From NCBI GenBank assembly GCA_964453985.1, contig CAYVQB010000024.1:1-14128 (forward strand): a stretch of 14,128 nucleotides of DNA, written 5' to 3'. Position numbers and translations under genes: made by a program. Positions 1-6,174 of the stretch are shown piece after piece (the first letter of the stretch is position 1; every line of letters begins with the position of its first letter). The notes under the pieces were generated by a model, which had not been told where the DNA came from, made no database searches, and worked only from the letters and a program-made list of their open reading frames with translations. The DNA comes from CAYVQB01 sp964453985. Its GTDB lineage: Bacteria; Babelota; Babeliae; Babelales; UASB340.

Positions 1-10
1 TCTTTTTCAT
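1..10 (-). CDS. Start of a minus-strand gene leaving the window (5' fragment only)
   Basis: On the minus strand an ATG at bases 10-8 is followed by two lysine codons (Met-Lys-Lys), the usual opening of an exported protein. It is preceded, after a 7-base gap, by a good ribosome binding site, GAAAGGG (bases 24-18). A small hairpin (CGCT, loop, AGCG; bases 24-35) sits next to that site. Only three codons are inside the window, so neither length nor function can be given. The call rests on the RBS-ATG pair alone. The competing reading, a plus-strand frame open from base 1 and ending at the TGA at 43-45, is only 14 codons and has no support. Confidence 0.4.
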
Positions 11-89
11 ATTTTGTCCCTTTCGCTTTACAGCGTGATAAATGAAATAAAAAAATGATCCCACCCAATTGTTTTTTATGATCTCAAAA

Positions 90-107
90 AGCTTATTTCG
101 ATAAGCT
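90..107 (-). terminator. Hairpin with T-run on the minus strand (possible terminator or attenuator)
   Basis: AGCTTAT (90-96) and ATAAGCT (101-107) form a perfect 7-bp stem around the 4-base loop TTCG. On the minus strand the stem is followed directly by TTTTT, the form of a rho-independent terminator. On the plus strand no T-run follows. The stem is AT-rich and therefore weak. It lies upstream of the leftward gene, so it would either stop transcription coming from the right or act as an attenuator. Confidence 0.35.
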
Positions 108-165
108 AATTACTAATTTAAACTACTGGGGTTTTATTGCAAAGGCCCCCCTGCATTCTGTTCTG

Positions 166-194
166 TTGACTTTGTTTTTTTAAATAACTAAAAT
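166..194 (+). promoter_or_regulatory. Sigma70-type promoter of the Ser/Pro/Arg-rich protein gene
   Basis: TTGACT (166-171) and TAAAAT (189-194) are separated by exactly 17 bases. Each box differs from consensus at one position, so this is the best promoter match in the window. Transcription would start near base 201, giving a leader of about 105 bases before the ATG at 307. Confidence 0.6.
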
Positions 195-306
195 TTAAAT
201 GTTAATTAATTTTAGATTAATTTCTAGATGACATTAATATTTGCTTGGGGGCGTTTGTAATGTCTGGTTTTTTATTAAAATATGTAGTTTTGTCTGGGGA
301 GAAGGA

Positions 307-909
307 ATGTTAGGAAGTAGTTTTTTTGCTCAAAAAGCACTGTTTTTGGGCTTATTTTTGTGTGTTTTTAGCATAAAAGAGGGTTTTTCGGGTTTTAAGG
401 ACCGTTGTCCATCCCCACTTTTACCCGTTAAAGGTTGTACGGGTATCACTCCTTATACTCCAGGAGTTTCATTTCCATTGGCAAGTTCATCAATGTCTCC
501 GTTGCAAAGAAGAGCGCTGGGGCGAAGTCTAGATCCAAGATCTCCGCGATCCCCTAGGTCCCCAATATCTCCTAGAGCACCATTGTCTCCTCAATTATTA
601 GCTCCAGCAAGAAGTCGTTTAGAAATTACTATTAAAGAACGTTTAAATAGTCTCTCTGACAAAAATGAAAATATATATTTTATTTTTATAAATAGCATTT
701 TAAAAGATATCCAAGACTGGCGAGAGTTTTTAAACGAGAGTGCTGTAGGTCTATTATGTGAATGTTCTTTGTTGGTTCTTGATGATGATAAAGCTTTTCA
801 GGTGTCAGATTGCGTTGTTGATTACATTAAAAAATCTGAAGAAGTTAATCATTACTTGGATCTAGAGAACTTAGATGACCGGCATCCAAGTTCTCCTATA
901 TTTACGTAA
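307..909 (+). CDS. Exported Ser/Pro/Arg-rich protein of unknown function
   Basis: This 200-residue protein belongs to no family I recognise. The ATG at 307 is chosen because GGGGAGAAGG lies just upstream and because it places a hydrophobic signal-type segment at the N terminus (about residues 11-22, LFLGLFLCVF core). Residues 60-98 form a low-complexity segment rich in Ser, Pro and Arg, including Arg-Ser-Pro three times in a row (78-86) followed by Ile-Ser-Pro, Arg-Ala-Pro and Leu-Ser-Pro. The rest (about 105-185) looks like a small helical domain rich in Leu, Glu, Asp and Lys. Four cysteines (34, 44, 151, 153) could form disulfides if the protein is exported. It has its own promoter at 166-194 and ends 6 bases before the stop of the convergent phoH-like gene. 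A role in host contact is a guess. Confidence 0.65.
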   Translation: MLGSSFFAQKALFLGLFLCVFSIKEGFSGFKDRCPSPLLPVKGCTGITPYTPGVSFPLASSSMSPLQRRALGRSLDPRSPRSPRSPISPRAPLSPQLLAPARSRLEITIKERLNSLSDKNENIYFIFINSILKDIQDWREFLNESAVGLLCECSLLVLDDDKAFQVSDCVVDYIKKSEEVNHYLDLENLDDRHPSSPIFT

Positions 910-915
910 TTATTT

Positions 916-2340
916 TTAAAGTAACTTGGCTGCAAGCTTAGCCAACTCGCTTCTTTCGCTCTTTTCTAAAAACACAGTTCCAAAAATAGAAAGCTCTTTC
1001 AATTTATCGGTAGTGACGGTCAAACCGTTGCTACTGAAATCAAGATAAGGTGAATCTATCTGGAAAGGGTCGCCAGCAAGTATAATTTTTGTGCCTTCGC
1101 CCGCACGACTAACGATAGTTTTAACTTCATGAGGGGTTAGGTTCTGTACTTCATCAATAAAAACGAATTGATAAGGAATAGAGCGGCCTCGCATATAAGT
1201 TATAGCCTCAAGGCTTAAGATGCCTTTTGAAATAAGGTTTTCTATTGTGCTTTGCGCTGATCCATGTTTTTTGTCATGTTTTTTCTTTTTATGATGTTCC
1301 TTTGATTCTTTTGCATCGTATTCACCGATCTGATCAAAGATAAACTCGAGGTTATCATATACTGGTTGCATCCAATATCTTAATTTTTCTTCCACTTCGC
1401 CAGGCAAGTATCCAATGTCTGCACCAAGTGCTACAACTGGTCTTGTTATTAAGAATTTTCTATAAAGATGTTCTTTTGCAACTTTTTGTAGCCCCATTAA
1501 CAATGTTAAAAAGGTTTTTCCAGTTCCTGCAGAGCCTACAAGAGATATAATTTGAACGCTATCATCACGTAATAAATCTAAAGCCATTAGTTGCTGAATA
1601 TTGCGTGCTCCAAAGTGTGCAACAATTTTTGTGTTCAGCACCTCTTTAAAGTTTTTGCCCCCAAGAAATCGAAATAGACGATTGTTTTCTGGATTGTTTT
1701 GGCTTTCTAATATTATAAATTCGTTTGGATGCATTGTATCTAGAGGGAATTTTTCTTGGAGTAATAATTCTGTAAGTTTTGTTGTGCTTGCTTTGCGCAA
1801 CGTATCTGCAGGTATAGCTAGTTTGAACCAGCCTTTATAATAATCTTCAGTTGTTATTGTGCCCTTGGTATAATCTTCAGCTTCAAGCCCTAAAGCATCA
1901 GCTTTTACTCTGGAGTTTATGTCTTTTGTTACAAGTGTTGCTCTGTATCCTTCTTGAGCCAGGTTTTGCACTGTTCTGATAATTAGGTCATCAGCAACGT
2001 CACCATATGGTTCTAAGGCTTTATTATTTGTAGGGGTTGGAAGAACTTTTAGGATTGCGTGGTTGGTGTTATGGTTGAGTTCGACTCCATCACTTAGACA
2101 GCCACGACTTCTTAGTTCATCAAGATCACGTATAACTTGTCTTGCATGATGCCCTAGTTCCCTTGTGTCTTTTTTGAACGTATCAAGTTCTTGAAGCACT
2201 ACAAATGGAATTGCAACAATTACACCTTTAAATGAATAGATAGAATTTGTGTCATGAAGTAGGACATTTGTGTCTAAAACAAAGATTCTTTTTGGACGGA
2301 ATCCCGACTTAACCTCACCTTTGGTGGTTTTTTCTGGCAT
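916..2340 (-). CDS. phoH: PIN domain-PhoH family ATPase
   Basis: This 474-residue protein joins a PIN-type nuclease domain to a PhoH P-loop ATPase, the architecture of PhoH2-type proteins, known as RNA-unwinding and RNA-cleaving enzymes. PIN domain, about 18-155: acidic residues D23 (VLDTN), E51 (LQELD), D117/D118 and D140 (TKD). ATPase domain, about 245-474: Walker A GSAGTGKT (269-276), Walker B FIDE (394-397), followed by the family signatures QNLTPHEVKT and GDPFQID. A Lys/His-rich insert (about 344-360) interrupts the ATPase domain. I chose the ATG at 2340 because GAGGAG lies upstream (2347-2352). The frame stays open to a TTG at 2409, but that would add 23 unrelated residues. The gene is divergent from thrS. 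Its exact RNA substrate cannot be read from sequence. Confidence 0.93.
   Translation of the reverse strand: MPEKTTKGEVKSGFRPKRIFVLDTNVLLHDTNSIYSFKGVIVAIPFVVLQELDTFKKDTRELGHHARQVIRDLDELRSRGCLSDGVELNHNTNHAILKVLPTPTNNKALEPYGDVADDLIIRTVQNLAQEGYRATLVTKDINSRVKADALGLEAEDYTKGTITTEDYYKGWFKLAIPADTLRKASTTKLTELLLQEKFPLDTMHPNEFIILESQNNPENNRLFRFLGGKNFKEVLNTKIVAHFGARNIQQLMALDLLRDDSVQIISLVGSAGTGKTFLTLLMGLQKVAKEHLYRKFLITRPVVALGADIGYLPGEVEEKLRYWMQPVYDNLEFIFDQIGEYDAKESKEHHKKKKHDKKHGSAQSTIENLISKGILSLEAITYMRGRSIPYQFVFIDEVQNLTPHEVKTIVSRAGEGTKIILAGDPFQIDSPYLDFSSNGLTVTTDKLKELSIFGTVFLEKSERSELAKLAAKLL
926..945. terminator. Hairpin at the convergent gene ends (weak bidirectional terminator candidate)
   Basis: TTGGCT (926-931) and AGCCAA (940-945) form a perfect 6-bp stem with an 8-base loop, inside the last codons of the phoH-like gene. 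Rightward, the stem is followed by a pyrimidine-rich stretch (CTCGCTTCTTTCGCTC), and leftward by an AT-rich stretch without a clean T-run. It is placed where both transcripts would end, but it also encodes the Ala-Lys-Leu-Ala-Ala-Lys tail, so the symmetry may be accidental. Confidence 0.25.
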
Positions 2341-2379
2341 TACTCTCTCCTCTTTTTTTACAAATTTAATTGCGTTTAT

Positions 2380-2409
2380 AAGATAGCACGAGACTCGACT
2401 TCTTTTCAA
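2380..2409 (-). promoter_or_regulatory. Predicted promoter of the phoH-like gene
   Basis: Read on the minus strand, TTGAAA (2409-2404) and TATCTT (2385-2380) are 18 bases apart, and the -10 box carries an extended TGC just before it. The start of transcription would fall near 2373, about 33 bases before the ATG. The -35 box overlaps that of the divergent thrS promoter. Confidence 0.45.
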
Positions 2410-2431
2410 GATGCGATTTAAGTGCTAAAAT
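2403..2431 (+). promoter_or_regulatory. Predicted promoter of thrS (extended -10)
   Basis: TTTTCA (2403-2408) and TAAAAT (2426-2431) are 17 bases apart, and the -10 box is extended by TGC (2423-2425). The leader would be about 48 bases, too short for a T-box riboswitch, and none is visible. The -35 shares bases with the -35 of the divergent phoH-like promoter. Confidence 0.45.
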
Positions 2432-2485
2432 TCTATTTAACGTTAACCTGAATTTGTAATCGTTTAAATAGTGTAGGAGCCGAAT

Positions 2486-4186
2486 ATGGATAATGATCAA
2501 AAGTTAGACAATTTAAAGCATTCAGCGGCGCATTTATTAGCACAGGCCGTCTTAGCGCTTTATCCCAAAACAAAACTAACAATCGGACCTATAACGCAAA
2601 CAGGTTTCTTTTACGATTTTTTACCTCCAAAGAATTTTAAAGAAGAAGATTTGCCTGCAATTGAAAAAAAGATGCGTGAATTGGCAAATAGAGACTTTAA
2701 GTTAGAAGAGAAAGAGTTGTCAAAAGAAGAAGCTAAAAAGCTTTTTGCTGATAATGAGTTTAAATTAGAACTTATTGATGCAATTCCTGAAGGCGAAAAA
2801 ATTACTATTTATTGCCAAGGCGATTTTTGTGATCTTTGTCGCGGTGGGCATGTACAAAGCACCAAGGAACTTAAACATTTTAAATTAACCGGTCTTGCAG
2901 GTTCTTATTGGCGAGCCGATAAAGATAATCAGGCTTTACAGCGTATTTATGGTATTGCATTCTTTACTAAAAAAGATTTAGATGACTACCTAAAAAGAAT
3001 AGAAGAAGCAAAGCTTTATGATCATCGTAAATTGGGCAAACAATTAGACTTGTTCTCTTTTCATGAAGTAGCTCCTGGTATGCCTTTTTTCCATGATAAA
3101 GGTTTATTCATATTTAACTCTTTAATTGATTATATAAGATCACTATTAAAGGGTGATTATAAAGAGATAAAAACACCTATTATTATGAATGAAACTTTAT
3201 GGCACACATCCGGACACTATGATAATTATAAAGAAAATATGTATTTTACCAAAATAGATGAGCTTACCAACTGTGTTCGTCCAATGAACTGTCCTGGCGG
3301 AGCTCTTGTTTATAGCGAGAAACCTCATTCTTATCGTGAATTACCATTAAGGGTTGCAGAAATTGGCTTGGTTCATAGGCATGAACTTTCTGGTGTTTTG
3401 CATGGTCTATTTAGAGTTCGTTCTTTTCATCAGGATGATGCTCACGTTTATTGTACTCCTGAACAGATAGAGGCCGAAGTTATCAAGATTCTTGAATTGG
3501 CAAAAACTGTTTATAACAAGTTTGGTTTTACTAATATCAAGATGGCTTTATCTACAAAGCCTAAAAAAGCTATGGGTTCAGATGAACTTTGGGAAAAAGC
3601 TACAAATGCTTTAAAGGGTGCGCTTGAACGTCATGGCGTTGATTATATTTTGCAAGAAGGTGATGGCGCATTTTATGGTCCTAAGATTGACTTGATGATT
3701 CAAGATGCTATGGGGCGTGATTGGCAGTGTGGTACAGTTCAAGTAGACTTTTTTATTCCTAAGAATTTCGATTTAGAATATATCAAGGCTGATCAAAGTA
3801 GAGAAACTCCTGTTATGCTTCACAGAGCTATTTATGGTTCTTTGGAACGTTTTATGGGTATCTTGATTGAACATTATAAAGGTAGATTCCCATTCTGGTT
3901 ATCACCTGTTCAAGCAAGAATTCTTACAATTACTGATGTTCAAAAAGATTATGCTAAAGAGTTAATGGCAAAGCTTCAAGATGCTGGGCTTCGTGTTGAG
4001 CTTGATGAGTCTAGTGATCAGATTTCTGGACAGATTCGTCATGCGCAGGAAGACAAATTGCCATGGATGTTGATTCTTGGCAAGAAAGAACAAGAAAATA
4101 ATACTGTTACTTTAAGGCTTCCTGGTGGCAAACAAGAATTTGGTTTAACTGTAGAAGCTTTGATCGAAAAAGCTAAAACTGCTTAG
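2486..4186 (+). CDS. thrS: Threonine-tRNA ligase lacking the N-terminal TGS domain
   Basis: Threonyl-tRNA synthetase (566 residues) activates threonine with ATP and charges tRNA-Thr in the cytoplasm. The editing domain comes first: HSAAH (12-16) and CRGGH (118-122) supply the His and Cys residues used to clear mis-charged Ser-tRNA-Thr. The class II catalytic core follows: the zinc ligands by family position are C269 (MNCPGG), H320 (QDDAH) and H446 (MLHRA); motif 2 is FRVRSFHQ (309-316) and motif 3 contains GSLERF (451-456). The anticodon-binding domain covers about 470-566. Compared with the E. coli enzyme, about 60 N-terminal residues, the TGS (N1) domain, are missing. AGGAG at 2475-2479, six bases before the ATG, fixes the start, and no TGS-like coding sequence lies upstream. 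It converges with the ankyrin gene, sharing 4 bases. Confidence 0.97.
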   Translation: MDNDQKLDNLKHSAAHLLAQAVLALYPKTKLTIGPITQTGFFYDFLPPKNFKEEDLPAIEKKMRELANRDFKLEEKELSKEEAKKLFADNEFKLELIDAIPEGEKITIYCQGDFCDLCRGGHVQSTKELKHFKLTGLAGSYWRADKDNQALQRIYGIAFFTKKDLDDYLKRIEEAKLYDHRKLGKQLDLFSFHEVAPGMPFFHDKGLFIFNSLIDYIRSLLKGDYKEIKTPIIMNETLWHTSGHYDNYKENMYFTKIDELTNCVRPMNCPGGALVYSEKPHSYRELPLRVAEIGLVHRHELSGVLHGLFRVRSFHQDDAHVYCTPEQIEAEVIKILELAKTVYNKFGFTNIKMALSTKPKKAMGSDELWEKATNALKGALERHGVDYILQEGDGAFYGPKIDLMIQDAMGRDWQCGTVQVDFFIPKNFDLEYIKADQSRETPVMLHRAIYGSLERFMGILIEHYKGRFPFWLSPVQARILTITDVQKDYAKELMAKLQDAGLRVELDESSDQISGQIRHAQEDKLPWMLILGKKEQENNTVTLRLPGGKQEFGLTVEALIEKAKTA

Positions 4187-5433
4187 ATTTCATTAGTTTT
4201 AAACCCAAGGGTTTCTCTTTCTTGGAACTCTTGGGTTAGTAAGTTGAACACTTCGTCGTTTATTGCTATATCTATAGGCGTTTGCCGGTTTATGTTTTCT
4301 ATATTTGTTTTAGCAAGCGATAATAAAAGTATTTGTACAATTTTAGCGTGTCCATTTGCTGCTGCTATGTGTAGAGCTGTATTGCCATTCTGATCTTGTA
4401 TATTTATATCTTCGATGAGACAAAGTACATCTTCTAGATAATAACTATTTCCGGTTTTTGCAGCTTCAAAAAGATATTTTTGATTTTCTTTTGGGCTTGA
4501 TAATGAAAACATTACTTTATAGGCTGTATTTTCTTCTAATACTTTTCTTTCAAGTATATTTATAGTTTCAAGATTAAATTCACCCCATATTTCATGATTT
4601 CTTTTTGCAATCTCTAGGGCTGTGTCTCCAAAGGCGCTTTTTTTGTGTAGATCTGCATCAAAATGTATAAGCAAGGGGATTAAGTTATGTCTGCCACAAT
4701 ATGCTGCTACATGCAATGCGCTAAAGCCTGTTTTATCGGTGTCGTTGAGTTGCTTAGATTCATTGTAATATTCAAAGTGTTTTAAAATTTCCTTTACTGC
4801 GTTAAGATTATTCAATCTTATTGCGTCATGTAGATCTTCAATTTTTATTTCGGTAGTAAGAGCTTTATATTTTTTAAAAAGTTCTATTAACGCAATATTT
4901 CCAATAGTTATAGCTATAAAAAGAGGGGAGCGCCCATATTGATCTATAATATTAGGATCAGCTTTATTATGTAAAATCCTTTTTACGCAATATATGTTTT
5001 CTAATTCAGTAGCAGCACATAGCCATGGAATTTTAGGTCCTCCTAGAATATAAGAAATTTGTGTTTTATGTAGTTGTTTATTAGTTAGCTTATATTCGGT
5101 TGCCATGAATTCTCTTATGCGCCTTTTATCGTTTAAAACTGTGGCCATGGCAATTGGGTTTAGTTTTTTTAAAAATGGCTCACTGTTTAGTAATTTGATA
5201 ATTATACTTCTGAATTGTTTTGATGTATAAGCCAAAGACTTTATGGTTCTTAGTTGCTCTAGGGGTGATTGTTGGGTAAGTGTCTGGATAAAACTTTGTG
5301 AGACCGTGTCATCAGGTAAGTATTTAAAATTACAGTTTTTTTCTTCTATGTATTCTTGCATACAAAAAATTTGTTTTGATAAAAATAAAAAAACAATAAA
5401 AATAGATTTTATAAGATATTTTTTGTTTAACAT
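4183..5433 (-). CDS. Secreted ankyrin-repeat protein with an N-terminal F-box-like motif
   Basis: This 416-residue protein has three visible parts. Residues 1-24 form a signal-peptide-like leader: Lys-rich start, then the hydrophobic stretch SIFIVFLFL. The Cys at 24 lacks a lipobox. Residues 38-80 follow the F-box pattern: a leading Leu-Pro, spaced hydrophobics, then LAYTSKQFRSII, close to the usual L..VSKRFRSL. In eukaryotes F-boxes bind Skp1 in ubiquitin ligases. Residues about 135-400 contain ankyrin units; the clearest are YGRSPLFIAITIGN (166-179), TGFSALHVAAYCGR (235-248), FGDTALEIA (268-276), NGNTALHIAAANGH (349-362) and NRQTPIDIA (382-390). The ATG at 5433 is one base after the nth stop (TAATATG), with only a distant GGAG, suggesting translational coupling. 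A GTG at 5484 would remove the signal peptide from the N terminus. A host-directed effector role is inference. Confidence 0.8.
   Translation of the reverse strand: MLNKKYLIKSIFIVFLFLSKQIFCMQEYIEEKNCNFKYLPDDTVSQSFIQTLTQQSPLEQLRTIKSLAYTSKQFRSIIIKLLNSEPFLKKLNPIAMATVLNDKRRIREFMATEYKLTNKQLHKTQISYILGGPKIPWLCAATELENIYCVKRILHNKADPNIIDQYGRSPLFIAITIGNIALIELFKKYKALTTEIKIEDLHDAIRLNNLNAVKEILKHFEYYNESKQLNDTDKTGFSALHVAAYCGRHNLIPLLIHFDADLHKKSAFGDTALEIAKRNHEIWGEFNLETINILERKVLEENTAYKVMFSLSSPKENQKYLFEAAKTGNSYYLEDVLCLIEDINIQDQNGNTALHIAAANGHAKIVQILLLSLAKTNIENINRQTPIDIAINDEVFNLLTQEFQERETLGFKTNEI
4201..4237. terminator. Nested inverted repeats at the thrS/ankyrin convergence (possible terminator)
   Basis: AACCCAAG (4202-4209) pairs perfectly with CTTGGGTT (4230-4237) over a 20-base loop. 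Alternatively AAACC and GGTTT (4201-4205 and 4210-4214) form a tight hairpin followed by CTCTTTCTT, which would look like a terminator for thrS. The sequence is inside the last codons of the minus-strand ankyrin gene, so part of the pattern may be coding coincidence. Confidence 0.35.
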
Positions 5434-5434
5434 A

Positions 5435-6097
5435 TTAACGATTTTTTGTAACTCCAACTTGTTTACAATGTTTTTTAATATCACATTTGCTACACCATGG
5501 TGAAATTGGCGTGCAAATATTCTGTCCCCATTTTACTAATAAATCGTTCCAAATTATCCAGTAAACTTTTGGTAAAATTTCTTGTAAAGCGATTTCTGTC
5601 TGTTCAGGTGTTTTTGTTTTCACTAATCCAAGGCGATTTGATATCCTATGGACATGAGTATCAACACAGATTGCTGGAACACCGTATGACATACTAACGG
5701 TTAGATTGGCTGTCTTGATTCCAATGCCGGGGATTTTTAATAGCTTCTTTGGATCTTTAGGTACTTTGCCTTTATATTTATTCAGAATTATATCGCTAAC
5801 CTCAAGTATCGCTTTGGCTTTATTTCGATAGAAGCCTGACTTATATATAATTTTCTCTAGTTCGCTCTTTGGAATTGCGAGTGTTTCTTTTGGAGTTGTT
5901 GCTATTTCAAAAAGAGAATCGCAAATATGAACAGTAACGCTATCCTTTGCTCTCAGGCTCAAAAGACAACTTATTAAAATTAAATACGGGTCTTTTTCAT
6001 ACTTTTTGATTATGTAATCTGTAAGGGTTGGTGTGAAATCTTTTGTTTTGCTTTTTAGGATGGTTATAATTTTTTTTATTGTTAAGAGATTTTTCAT
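5435..6097 (-). CDS. nth: Endonuclease III (DNA glycosylase/AP lyase)
   Basis: This 220-residue enzyme excises oxidised pyrimidines in base excision repair and cleaves the abasic site. All family hallmarks are present: the helix-hairpin-helix LKIPGIGIKTAN with catalytic Lys128, the catalytic Asp146 in VDTHVHRI, and the C-terminal iron-sulfur loop with cysteines 195, 202, 205 and 211 in the standard C-x6-C-x2-C-x5-C spacing. Length matches the family (E. coli 211). The segment LLSLRAKD (45-52) has Arg where E. coli has Gln in LLSAQATD; Arg also occurs here in other family branches. The ATG at 6097 has a poor Shine-Dalgarno (GAGA 12 bases upstream). Nth is the first gene of a pair with the ankyrin gene, one base apart. 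Confidence 0.95.
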   Translation of the reverse strand: MKNLLTIKKIITILKSKTKDFTPTLTDYIIKKYEKDPYLILISCLLSLRAKDSVTVHICDSLFEIATTPKETLAIPKSELEKIIYKSGFYRNKAKAILEVSDIILNKYKGKVPKDPKKLLKIPGIGIKTANLTVSMSYGVPAICVDTHVHRISNRLGLVKTKTPEQTEIALQEILPKVYWIIWNDLLVKWGQNICTPISPWCSKCDIKKHCKQVGVTKNR

Positions 6098-6118
6098 GGG
6101 GTTATATTTCTCTATAAT
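6091..6118 (+). promoter_or_regulatory. Predicted promoter of the Xer recombinase gene
   Basis: A consensus TATAAT (6113-6118) has TTTTCA (6091-6096) 16 bases upstream. Transcription would begin near 6125, about 50 bases before the TTG start. The -35 box overlaps the first codons of the divergent nth gene. AT-rich sequence makes chance -10 matches common, so support is moderate. Confidence 0.4.
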
Positions 6119-6174
6119 TTAACTTATAATTATTTGTTACAAACTCATAAATATACTTTTAAGGAGCTAGTACA

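Larger units (their letters stand above)
11..306. other. Intergenic regulatory region between divergent genes
   Basis: This 296-base stretch has no convincing gene. It holds the hairpin and ribosome binding site of the leftward gene (18-35), a perfect 7-bp hairpin (90-107), a G4/C6 pair (128-131 and 146-151) that could close an imperfect stem, the rightward promoter (166-194) and a weak AT-only dyad (204-210 with 216-222) in the rightward leader. The rightward reading frame is open back to a TTG at 241, but that start has no Shine-Dalgarno and would hide the signal peptide of the 307 start, so I treat 241-306 as leader. Confidence 0.5.

Noticed and set aside
241..306. N-terminal extension of the Ser/Pro/Arg-rich protein from a TTG at 241
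   Set aside because: No Shine-Dalgarno precedes it, while GGGGAGAAGG precedes the ATG at 307, which also exposes a signal peptide.
538..591. Minisatellite or CRISPR-like DNA repeat in the Ser-Pro-Arg segment
   Set aside because: The repetition is in the amino acids; the DNA copies differ at many third positions and are contiguous with no spacers.
1601..1840. Open frame of 79 codons on the plus strand
   Set aside because: It lies wholly antisense to the PhoH-like gene, has no ribosome binding site and resembles no protein.
2341..2409. N-terminal extension of the PhoH-like protein from a TTG at 2409
   Set aside because: It would overlap the predicted promoter and ribosome binding site and adds residues unlike the family; the ATG at 2340 has GAGGAG upstream.
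2432..2485. T-box riboswitch upstream of thrS
   Set aside because: The leader from the predicted start is about 50 bases and holds no specifier stem or antiterminator.
5243..5697. Two short plus-strand frames (86 and 66 codons)
   Set aside because: They are antisense to nth and the ankyrin gene, whose motifs are clear on the other strand.
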